Shown here: one piece after another, positions 1 through 5,046 of the stretch | How positions within the stretch are numbered: position 1 is the first letter of the stretch | Layout: the number at the start of each line of letters is the position of its first letter | Assembly: GCA_017446125.1 (NCBI GenBank) | Contig: JAFSRL010000287.1 | Span: forward strand, 1-8,364 | Length of the DNA: 8,364 nt | Direction of reading: 5' to 3' | Source of the DNA: Lachnospiraceae bacterium | GTDB taxonomy: Bacteria > Bacillota > Clostridia > Lachnospirales > Lachnospiraceae | The notes under the pieces: generated by a model | The model's input: only the letters and a program-made list of their open reading frames with translations | Database searches by the model: none | Told to the model about the DNA's origin: nothing | Position numbers and translations under genes: made by a program

Positions 1-47
1 AGTGAATAGACGCTGTGAACATGAAGATGAACAAAATCACTCATCCG

Positions 48-296
48 TTACTCCCATAGTTTATCCCTGTACTTCTCCGCGATCAGCTCACACAACTTCC
101 CCAGATACTCCAAATGCATCTGATATCTGACATCGGGGGATGGTGCCATTATTATACCATCTCTCGGCCCTTCCTTCTTCTCCCGCTTGCGGTCATAGTC
201 CTTTTTGGACTTAAAGACCTTTGGCGCGGGGACGGGGGGAAGGGAGCCCCGTTCTCTTGCCTTGCCCTGTATGGATTTCAAAGTCTCTTTCTTCAT
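48..296 (-). CDS. small basic hypothetical protein (82 aa)
   Basis: I do not recognise this protein and assign no function. The first half is strongly basic and proline-bearing, with a Lys/Arg-rich stretch at about residues 26-42 (KVFKSKKDYDRKREKKE). The second half, about residues 55-82, reads as a mixed-charge amphipathic helix ending in LWE. There is no signal peptide or membrane segment, so it is probably cytosolic and might bind nucleic acid; that last point is inference from charge only. The ATG is preceded by a moderate GAGGG about 10 nt upstream. The gene stands alone and is divergent from the secreted-protein gene at 595, with about 300 nt between them. It stops with TAA 47 nt from the window edge, so any downstream partner is out of view. 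It could be a real small gene or a fortuitous ORF; clean start, stop and spacing favour a gene. Confidence 0.55.
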   Translation of the reverse strand: MKKETLKSIQGKARERGSLPPVPAPKVFKSKKDYDRKREKKEGPRDGIIMAPSPDVRYQMHLEYLGKLCELIAEKYRDKLWE

Positions 297-346
297 ATAT
301 AGGGTCCCTCACTTCTGACCTAACTCTATTATCTCATTAATCGAGC

Positions 347-392
347 CCGATAAATCGGACAACTGCCACGGTTTTTGTCCGCTGAATAACCG
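347..392 (-). ncRNA. candidate structured RNA leader (pseudoknot-capable inverted repeats)
   Basis: Two inverted repeats interleave. CGGACAA (356-362) pairs with TTGTCCG (375-381), and CGGTT (369-373), inside the first loop, pairs with AACCG (388-392) beyond the first stem. That is the topology of an H-type pseudoknot with stems of 7 and 5 bp and connecting loops of 6, 1 and 6 nt. A third palindrome, CCGAT-AA-ATCGG (347-358), overlaps the first stem and would compete with it, as in a two-state switch. The strand is uncertain because the pairings work on both. I assign minus because the element would lie in the 5' leader of the 82-aa gene. I cannot match it to a known riboswitch class. The palindromes could instead be protein-binding operators. 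Confidence 0.3.
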
Positions 393-408
393 GTAATCCC
401 TTTGTCGG

Positions 409-438
409 AATATAATCACATTCTAAACGCAAAAACAA
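409..438 (-). promoter_or_regulatory. candidate sigma-A-like promoter for the 82-aa gene
   Basis: On the minus strand a TTGTTT hexamer (433-438) lies 18 nt from TATATT (409-414). Transcription would begin near 402 and give a leader of about 105 nt before the ATG at 296. This leader would contain the inverted repeats at 347-392. The hexamers are imperfect, so this is a candidate only. It sits back to back with the plus-strand promoter at 443-472. Confidence 0.35.
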
Positions 439-442
439 ACCG

Positions 443-472
443 TTGACGCAAAATGTGATTTTATAGTATCAT
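443..472 (+). promoter_or_regulatory. candidate sigma-A-like promoter for the secreted repeat protein
   Basis: TTGACG (443-448, five of six bases match the -35 consensus) is followed after 18 nt by TATCAT (467-472). Transcription would start near 479 and give a 5' leader of about 115 nt before the ATG at 595. An imperfect dyad, TGAT-N8-ATCA (456-471), overlaps the -10 region and could be an operator. A second, weaker option is TATAAT at 411-416, which lacks a convincing -35. Confidence 0.5.
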
Positions 473-520
473 AAACGTAAATTATCAGAAAAAAGTTGCC
501 CGAAAACATTGATAAACAAG

Positions 521-564
521 AAAGGAGGATGCTGGTATCCGACATCAACAAACCTTTCGGTTGA
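521..564 (+). promoter_or_regulatory. strong Shine-Dalgarno and 11-codon leader ORF
   Basis: A near-perfect AAAGGAGG (521-528) directly abuts ATG 529, which opens a short ORF encoding MLVSDINKPFG and ending in TGA at 562-564. The spacing of zero is too tight for normal initiation at that ATG. No start codon lies at the usual 5-9 nt distance, so this Shine-Dalgarno has no obvious client. The leader ORF is in the same reading frame as the secreted protein at 595 but separated from it by two TGA codons (562 and 577). It may be a regulatory leader peptide with reinitiation downstream, a 16S-binding standby site, or a decayed remnant. The Shine-Dalgarno itself is clear; its role is inference. Confidence 0.35.
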
Positions 565-567
565 TGT
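542..567 (+). repeat. inverted repeat / hairpin in leader of the secreted protein gene
   Basis: ACATCAAC (542-549) and GTTGATGT (560-567) are perfect 8-bp inverted repeats around a 10-nt loop. The hairpin covers the end and TGA stop of the leader ORF and lies between the strong Shine-Dalgarno (521-528) and the start at 595. No U-tract follows, so it is not a rho-independent terminator. A role in translational control or mRNA stability is possible but unproven. Confidence 0.55.
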
Positions 568-594
568 ATGTTTGAGTGACCGGTACGTATCAGA

Positions 595-930
595 ATGAGA
601 AAAAACACCTTGAGTACAGTGAAGAAGCTGACCGCCGTTGCCCTGATGGGCGGTGCCCTTGTTGCCGGTGCATTTGCCGGAACAAAGGCGGCGGGAATTG
701 GCGGATCTGATGAAGCAGCATTCGTTCCGGTAAAGAGAATCGCGGATGCAGCTGCAGATGAAGCAATCAGTGTCGTCGTTACTGACTCTACCGCTTCTGT
801 CGCTAAGGATTCTGCTATCAGTGTCGTTGTCACGGACGCTTCTGTTGCTAAGGATTCTGCTATCAGTGTCGTTGTCACGGACAGTGCCGCCATCGATGAT
901 GAGGCTGCACATGTTGTCAAATTAAGATAA
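595..930 (+). CDS. small secreted protein with tandem 15-aa repeats
   Basis: The 111-aa product begins with a classical Sec signal peptide: basic N-terminus (MRKNTLSTVKK), a hydrophobic core at about residues 12-28 and a likely cleavage after AFA near residue 28. The mature part is only about 80 residues, Ala/Val/Asp-rich, with no cysteine, no LPXTG and no lipobox, so it is probably released. It carries the unit ASVAKDSAISVVVTD twice, next to each other, plus a diverged flanking copy (DEAISVVVTDSTASVAK). Each unit alternates a short polar stretch with a Val-rich beta-prone stretch. I do not recognise the family. The ATG lacks a Shine-Dalgarno, but no other in-frame start exists after the TGA at 577. 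A promoter lies at 443-472 and a terminator at 968-1002, so it is probably monocistronic. The signal peptide and repeats make a real gene likely; function is unknown. Confidence 0.75.
   Translation: MRKNTLSTVKKLTAVALMGGALVAGAFAGTKAAGIGGSDEAAFVPVKRIADAAADEAISVVVTDSTASVAKDSAISVVVTDASVAKDSAISVVVTDSAAIDDEAAHVVKLR
793..882 (+). repeat. two tandem 45-nt direct repeats inside the secreted protein gene
   Basis: Copy 1 (793-837) and copy 2 (838-882) are adjacent and differ at one position, C801 versus T846, a silent change in a Val codon. A more diverged partial copy precedes them at about 757-786. The unit is a multiple of three, so gain or loss of copies keeps the frame. Near identity at the DNA level points to recent duplication and possible copy-number variation between strains. 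Confidence 0.9.
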
Positions 931-967
931 CCATCAACACATTTTTTCACGCTAATTACGGAAGCAA

Positions 968-1002
968 AAACACCCCGCCGTTTCAAACACAGCGGGGTGT
1001 TT
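968..1002. terminator. bidirectional rho-independent terminator
   Basis: AAACACCCCGC (968-978) and GCGGGGTGTTT (992-1002) form a perfect 11-bp stem around a 13-nt loop. It lies between two convergent genes, 38 nt past the secreted-protein stop and 18 nt past the S41 peptidase stop. On the minus strand the stem ends in a run of five T, which makes it a good terminator for the peptidase gene. On the plus strand only three T follow, so termination there may be weaker. Confidence 0.9.
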
Positions 1003-1020
1003 CTCATCCGTCCCAAAAAA

Positions 1021-2235
1021 TTATTCCTGCCTCGAATCCCTCAGAACCTCTTTGGCCTTCGCCACCTGATTGTCGATGCCCGCTTCCTCATAGAGGTCCG
1101 CGTCATACTTAAGTATAATGTCGGGTTCGACGCCAATCTTATGGATTGTCTCTCCGCCCGGTCCAAAGTATTCGCTGATGGTAAGGCCCACACTGGAGCC
1201 ATCCGTCAGTTCGTAAATGCGCTGGACAATGCCCTTCCCATAGGTGGTTGTTCCAATCAGCGTCCCCTTTTTGTAATGCTTAATGGCAGCGGAAAGCAAC
1301 TCGCCCGACGAAGCGGTGTCAGTGTCAATCAGTACCGCCATCGGAATCGTGATTTCATTTGCATCAGATTCATAGGTGATATCTTCCTCACCGACGCTTT
1401 TCGTATAGGCAATCCTCCCCTTCGGCAGCAGCATGTCTGCAATCAGACAGGCTTCATTGACGTTTCCGCCCATGTTCCCGCGCAGGTCAAGGATTAGCCC
1501 TTTGATTTCCTTCGACATCAGTTCCTCGTACGCCTCTTGGAAGGCATCATCCGTCTCCGCAGTAAACCTGGTAATCCGAATGTATCCGATCTCATCCTCC
1601 ATCTCCTCATGGAACACGGATATGATGTCGATCAGCTTTCTGGTGATTGTGTATTCTTTCTTTTCACCGGTAGCGTCCTTCTGAATTAACAGCGTTACAT
1701 CGGTGTCCGTTTCGCCGGACATTTTCTCCGCGACGGCATCCGTGCTCATTCCCCACGCGGATTCTCCGTCAATTTCAATAATCGTATCGTCGATTTCGAG
1801 TCCGGCTTCTTCCGCAGGAGAATTTGCCATCAGGCCACTGATGCGCACGTACGGACCACTCACCGGATTGCTGAGATAAACACCGATTCCGTTGAGCTTT
1901 CCTTCTTTCGACAGCATGTATCGTTCCGTTTCTTCCTTGGTCCGGTATGTGGAATAATCATCGCCCAGCGCGTCAACGATTCCCTTGTATGCGCCCTCAC
2001 GTATCGTCTCGATGTCATACTGATCCTGAAAATAAAACTTCTCGGAAACAAGCTCGTTCAGCACATTCATTTTTTCCACAACCGCTGAGCCGGTGTCTGT
2101 ATCGCCATGCAACATCCCACCGTTTTTTGCGCGATTGTAAAAATAGAACACAGCGAATGAAGCGCAAAATAATATGGCCATAATGATTATGAATCGTATG
2201 CGGTTCTTCCGTTTGGAGCTGTTGTTTTCTTCCAT
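1021..2235 (-). CDS. S41 family C-terminal processing peptidase (CtpA/CtpB-like)
   Basis: This is a membrane-anchored serine protease of the tail-specific/CtpA family, which cleaves proteins from their C-termini on the outer face of the membrane. Numbered from ATG 2235 (404 aa), it has one hydrophobic anchor at about residues 14-33 after a Lys/Arg-rich start, a PDZ domain at about 113-200 (NGIGVYL, then SPAEEAGLEIDDTIIEIDG), and the S41 core at about 215-375. The Ser-Lys dyad is visible as S309 in TASSGE and K334 in YGKGIVQ, exactly 25 residues apart as in the family, with Q338 also present. The usual SASASE motif reads TASSGE, but the nucleophile position is kept. A strong AAGGAGG lies upstream; spacing is about 14 nt to ATG 2235 and only 2 nt to an upstream in-frame TTG at 2247, so I prefer the ATG. 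A TATAAT at 2262-2267 supports a short leader. It appears monocistronic. In Bacillus, paralogues act in sporulation signalling; a role here is not shown. Confidence 0.93.
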   Translation of the reverse strand: MEENNSSKRKNRIRFIIIMAILFCASFAVFYFYNRAKNGGMLHGDTDTGSAVVEKMNVLNELVSEKFYFQDQYDIETIREGAYKGIVDALGDDYSTYRTKEETERYMLSKEGKLNGIGVYLSNPVSGPYVRISGLMANSPAEEAGLEIDDTIIEIDGESAWGMSTDAVAEKMSGETDTDVTLLIQKDATGEKKEYTITRKLIDIISVFHEEMEDEIGYIRITRFTAETDDAFQEAYEELMSKEIKGLILDLRGNMGGNVNEACLIADMLLPKGRIAYTKSVGEEDITYESDANEITIPMAVLIDTDTASSGELLSAAIKHYKKGTLIGTTTYGKGIVQRIYELTDGSSVGLTISEYFGPGGETIHKIGVEPDIILKYDADLYEEAGIDNQVAKAKEVLRDSRQE

Positions 2236-2261
2236 GACTGCGCACAAACCCTCCTTCCCCT

Positions 2262-2267
2262 ATTATA
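2262..2267 (-). promoter_or_regulatory. -10 element of the S41 peptidase promoter
   Basis: A perfect minus-strand TATAAT lies 26 nt from ATG 2235. Transcription would begin just before the AAGGAGG, leaving a leader of about 20 nt. The -35 region is T-rich (TTTTTG at 17-nt spacing) and does not match consensus well, so regulation or an upstream T-tract may compensate. Confidence 0.5.
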
Positions 2268-2329
2268 CGGGATACGCCGAAAAACAAAAAGGAACGATTC
2301 ACATTGCTTTGTTCCCACACAAAAGGTAA

Positions 2330-2524
2330 ACTATAGCGAAGGATAGAATCAAATGGACAAGGAGACTCTTGTCGAAGGACATCAAGGTCAATACGGTGCT
2401 TGCAAAAGAGCAGCAGTTGTTGTGCCAAGGACCCGAAGACATTTTGATCGACGATTTTTCCAAGAACATCAAACGCTGGGAAGATGCCGGCGGAACACAT
2501 AATTCCGCGCCCACCTTCACGTAG
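2330..2524 (+). pseudogene. remnant of a HAD / 5'-nucleotidase-like gene (C-terminal part)
   Basis: A plus-strand frame open from just after the TAA at 2327 to the TAG at 2522 translates to 64 residues that look like real protein. It contains AKDRIKWTRRLL followed by PEDILIDDFSKNIKRWEDAGG. An LIDD acidic pair followed by KNI..WE.AGG resembles the HAD motif IV region of small 5'(3')-deoxyribonucleotidase-like HAD proteins. The N-terminal nucleophile motif (DxDGT) is absent, and there is no start codon or RBS. After AGG the expected C-terminal segment is lost. I read this as the surviving C-terminal half of a decayed gene. The family call rests on motif memory only and needs a search. Confidence 0.5.
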
Positions 2525-2592
2525 ACCGCGTCCGGATTGTGGTCCTTCATCACCGGCGGCGCGAGCGGATGAATGTGAAAACCGTCCCATTG
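2500..2592 (-). pseudogene. possible opposite-strand coding remnant, unidentified
   Basis: On the minus strand a 31-codon stretch reads as convincing protein, from QWDGFHIHPLAPP through to DAVYVKVGAEL, with 23 of 31 codons ending in G or C like the neighbouring genes. The frame is open more widely (2299-2679), but the flanks look like noise, and the upstream end runs antisense to the patatin gene. There is no start or RBS. I do not recognise the family. It abuts the plus-strand HAD-like remnant near 2500, so two broken genes in opposite orientation may meet here. Chance remains possible for so short a stretch. Confidence 0.25.
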
Positions 2593-2623
2593 TGCTATGA
2601 TAGATAGGATTGCATGAAGGAGG
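2593..2623 (+). promoter_or_regulatory. extended -10 promoter and RBS of the patatin-like gene
   Basis: TGC-TATGAT (2593-2601) is an extended -10 element; a -35 match is weak, as is common with this promoter type. Transcription would start near 2608. A strong GAAGGAGG (2616-2623) lies 6 nt before ATG 2630 and fixes the start. Confidence 0.55.
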
Positions 2624-2629
2624 ATAAAC

Positions 2630-3469
2630 ATGATCGGTATCATTGATGTGGGCGGCGGCATGCGCGCGGTATACGGCACCGCCGTTCTGGATTACTGCAT
2701 GGAGCACGGCGTTTCGTTTGACTACGGGATTGGAATTTCCGCGGGCAGCGCAAACCTCGTCTCCGGCTTCGCGGGTCAAAACCGCCGCGCCTACCGTTTC
2801 TATACGGACTACGCGTTCCGCGACGAATACATGAGCAGCAGGAACTTCCTGCGCGACCGCAACTTCATCGACTTTGATTATGTGTACGACGACCTCTCCG
2901 GACACGACGGGGAGGATCCCCTGGACTATGAGGCGTTTGCAAACTCCGGCAAGCGCATCTACATCGTGGCGACCAACGCGTTGACCGCGGAGCCGCACTT
3001 TTTCACCAACGAGGATTTGTGGCAGGATCACTACGACCCCGTCAAGGCCTCCTGCTCCGTTCCGGTTGTGAACCGCCCCTACGTGATTGACGATGTGCCC
3101 TACTTTGACGGTGCGCTCTCCGCGCCCCTTCCCATCCGCAAGGCGTTCGCGGACGGATGTGACAAGGTGGTGGTGGTTTTAACAAGACCGCTCGGGCGCA
3201 AGCACACGGAGCGGCGTGATGCCGCCTTCGCGGCAATGCTGGAGAAGGAGTTCCCGGCGGTCGCACAGGCCATGCGCACAAGCGCGAAGCTCTACGACGA
3301 CGCACTCTCCATCGCACTGGAATTCCAATACGATAAAAAAGCGCTCATCGTCGCGCCGGATTCCATCGGTCACATGAAAACTCTGAAAAAGGATTTGAAC
3401 GGTGTGCGCGCTCTCTACCGGAAGGGACGTCGTGACGCGAAGAAAGTTGTGGAATTTATTAATTCTTAA
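2630..3469 (+). CDS. patatin-like phospholipase family protein
   Basis: This is a predicted serine lipid acyl hydrolase of the patatin/RssA-like family, which uses a Ser-Asp dyad rather than a triad. In the 279-aa product the glycine-rich oxyanion loop is GGGMRAVYG (residues 8-16), the nucleophile elbow is GISAG (35-39, Ser37), and the catalytic aspartate is Asp160 in DGA (160-162). Length fits the compact bacterial form. There is no signal peptide or membrane segment, so it is probably cytosolic or peripheral to the membrane; the substrate is unknown. The Shine-Dalgarno GAAGGAGG with 6-nt spacing supports ATG 2630. It has its own extended -10 promoter and is monocistronic. Its TAA (3467-3469) overlaps the TAA of the convergent GGDEF gene within the sequence TTAA, so there is no room for a shared intergenic terminator. 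Third codon positions are GC-rich like the genes to its right. Confidence 0.92.
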   Translation: MIGIIDVGGGMRAVYGTAVLDYCMEHGVSFDYGIGISAGSANLVSGFAGQNRRAYRFYTDYAFRDEYMSSRNFLRDRNFIDFDYVYDDLSGHDGEDPLDYEAFANSGKRIYIVATNALTAEPHFFTNEDLWQDHYDPVKASCSVPVVNRPYVIDDVPYFDGALSAPLPIRKAFADGCDKVVVVLTRPLGRKHTERRDAAFAAMLEKEFPAVAQAMRTSAKLYDDALSIALEFQYDKKALIVAPDSIGHMKTLKKDLNGVRALYRKGRRDAKKVVEFINS

Positions 3470-5043
3470 GCGTTCGTGAAGCGGATCCGGTTTCCCGTCT
3501 CCTTCGAGCGCTTCAGGCGGTAAAGCGCATCATCCGCACCGGCGAGGTAATCCCAGATACGGTTCTTCTTTGCGGGTACGCCGTTGCACACCCCCTGCGA
3601 AAGCGAGAGGTTCACGGCTTCCTGCAATGCCTGTAACGAATCGAAGATTTCCTCATTGCTTTTTCCCTTGAAGACGATGACGAATTCGTCGCCGCCGTAG
3701 CGCGCGACAAACGCATCCTTTCTTCTGCTCAAGTCAAGCAGCTCCTGTCCGATTTCCACCAGACACCGGTCGCCCGCCGCATGCCCGTACGTGTCGTTGT
3801 AATGCTTCAACCCGTCCACATCGATGAGCACAACCCCGATCGTTTCCTTCTTTGCAAAGGCCTCCTCGAAGGTTTCCTCAAGGTGACGGTTTAGTGCGTG
3901 GCGGTTGTTTAAGCCGGTCAGCGCGTCCGTGTGCGCCTTCTTCAAAAGCGCCTCGTGCTCTGAGCGCACCGCGTCCCGCTCCTTCTTCAACTGCTCCGTC
4001 AACCGGATTAAGCCCTGCACATAAATGTACGAATCCCTGCGCTCCTCTTCTGCGCGTTCATACATCACATCCTGTTCCCTGTACGCGGCGTTTAACCTTC
4101 TTGCATCCTTCACCGCCGTGTAATACGTCACCTTCAAATCCGCAAGCAGCTTTCCGGCATTGATTGCGTTCTTCGGCAGCTCCTTCTTCGAAAGGATGCG
4201 CAAGAGCTCCTTCAGCGCGGTGTATTTCTTCTGCGCCGCCAGGGCGTTGCCGAAGCGCACGATGTCCTGCATCTCGTCCGGAAGCTGCGGTACGTTTATG
4301 ATGTAGCGCTCCATCTGTTCCATGCAGCGCTTCATCCGCTTCGTGTCATGCTCCAAAAGCGCAAGGTGCGCGCCGAAGCGTGCCAGCTCAAACAGATTGT
4401 CCGTGTAGACATGCGCCTTGTGACGTGCGGCAAAACGCTGCGCACGTTCGTACAGCTTCCGCGCCTGCGCAATCTTATTCATCATCAAACACGCCGTGCC
4501 CTCGTTGTGAAAGCCGCACATCATGTTGGAATGATAGTAGGAATCGTTTCTGTCCTTCGCGATGCGCTTCAAGGCGTCGTGCGTGATTTTCTTCGCCTGC
4601 TCGTACTGCCCCATGTTGAGCAGGATGAACCCCGCCGCCTCCTCGATCCGTCCCGCGTCGCCCTCGTCGCCTGCCGCCTTCGCAATGTCGCGCGCGGCAA
4701 TCGCGTAGCTGTACGCGATGTCATACATGCCTCTGTTGGTCGCGTCTAAGGAAACCAGGTAGTAAACATTTTTCAACGGTCCGCGTTCGTTCGAGCGCAG
4801 GGTATATTCCCCGGCAAGCCGAAGATGCTTCATAAACGTCATGTAATCGCCGGTGTGGAAATACGCCGTGTGCGCCAGCTCGCTGCATGCGTAGCCGCAA
4901 AGCGCATCATCGTTCAACTCCTTCGCAATCGTTAACATTTTGCGCATCGCGCGGCTTGCGGCTTTTGCATCGTTGCGCGCCGTTGCCTGCACGTATGTCT
5001 CTTCACATTTGCGGACAGCTTCCGGATAACGTGTTAAGTCCAT
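3466..5043 (-). CDS. TPR-like repeat / GGDEF protein B (probable diguanylate cyclase)
   Basis: The 525-aa protein is predicted to make cyclic di-GMP from two GTP. Residues about 1-320 are helical TPR-like repeats. A charged coiled coil of about 325-370 joins them to the GGDEF domain (about 371-525). The domain opens with DALTGLNNRHALN, keeps the metal-binding IDVDGLKHYND segment (about 407-417), and has an intact active-site GGDEF at 450-454 followed by FV. The inhibitory RxxD site is not in register: an RRKD (440-443) lies six rather than five residues before GGDEF, so feedback inhibition is doubtful. No membrane segment or signal peptide is present, so it is cytosolic. ATG 5043 follows GGDEF protein A by 3 nt, with GGGGAGG (5050-5056) inside the end of that gene, so the pair is translationally coupled. 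It is a paralogue of A, apparently from tandem duplication. The signal sensed is unknown. Confidence 0.92.
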   Translation of the reverse strand: MDLTRYPEAVRKCEETYVQATARNDAKAASRAMRKMLTIAKELNDDALCGYACSELAHTAYFHTGDYMTFMKHLRLAGEYTLRSNERGPLKNVYYLVSLDATNRGMYDIAYSYAIAARDIAKAAGDEGDAGRIEEAAGFILLNMGQYEQAKKITHDALKRIAKDRNDSYYHSNMMCGFHNEGTACLMMNKIAQARKLYERAQRFAARHKAHVYTDNLFELARFGAHLALLEHDTKRMKRCMEQMERYIINVPQLPDEMQDIVRFGNALAAQKKYTALKELLRILSKKELPKNAINAGKLLADLKVTYYTAVKDARRLNAAYREQDVMYERAEEERRDSYIYVQGLIRLTEQLKKERDAVRSEHEALLKKAHTDALTGLNNRHALNRHLEETFEEAFAKKETIGVVLIDVDGLKHYNDTYGHAAGDRCLVEIGQELLDLSRRKDAFVARYGGDEFVIVFKGKSNEEIFDSLQALQEAVNLSLSQGVCNGVPAKKNRIWDYLAGADDALYRLKRSKETGNRIRFTNA

Positions 5044-5046
5044 CCC

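Noticed and set aside
542..567. Rho-independent terminator
   Set aside because: The stem is AT-rich and no U-tract follows; downstream sequence leads straight into the secreted protein gene.
793..882. CRISPR array
   Set aside because: The two 45-nt repeats are directly adjacent without spacers and lie in frame inside a coding region with a signal peptide.
529..930. A longer secreted protein starting at ATG 529 through recoded TGA codons (selenocysteine or alternative code)
   Set aside because: It would need two in-frame TGA readthroughs (562, 577) and would place a non-signal sequence before a typical signal peptide. nrdD in this window uses TGA as a normal stop.
423..1016. 197-aa minus-strand frame, with a second 147-aa frame at 469-912
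   Set aside because: Both are antisense to the secreted protein gene. Their internal repeats are simply the complement of the 45-nt tandem repeat, and they read through the terminator hairpin.
2015..3031. 338-aa open frame on the minus strand
   Set aside because: It runs antisense through most of the 5' half of the patatin-like gene and out of frame through the S41 peptidase start, both of which have catalytic motifs and RBS. The long frame is a shadow of GC-rich codon use. Only the short protein-like stretch in another frame at 2500-2592 was kept, at low confidence.
4348..4749. 133-aa plus-strand frame, with others at 3852-4163 and 5332-5910
   Set aside because: They are antisense to the TPR-GGDEF genes, with no RBS and low-complexity composition.
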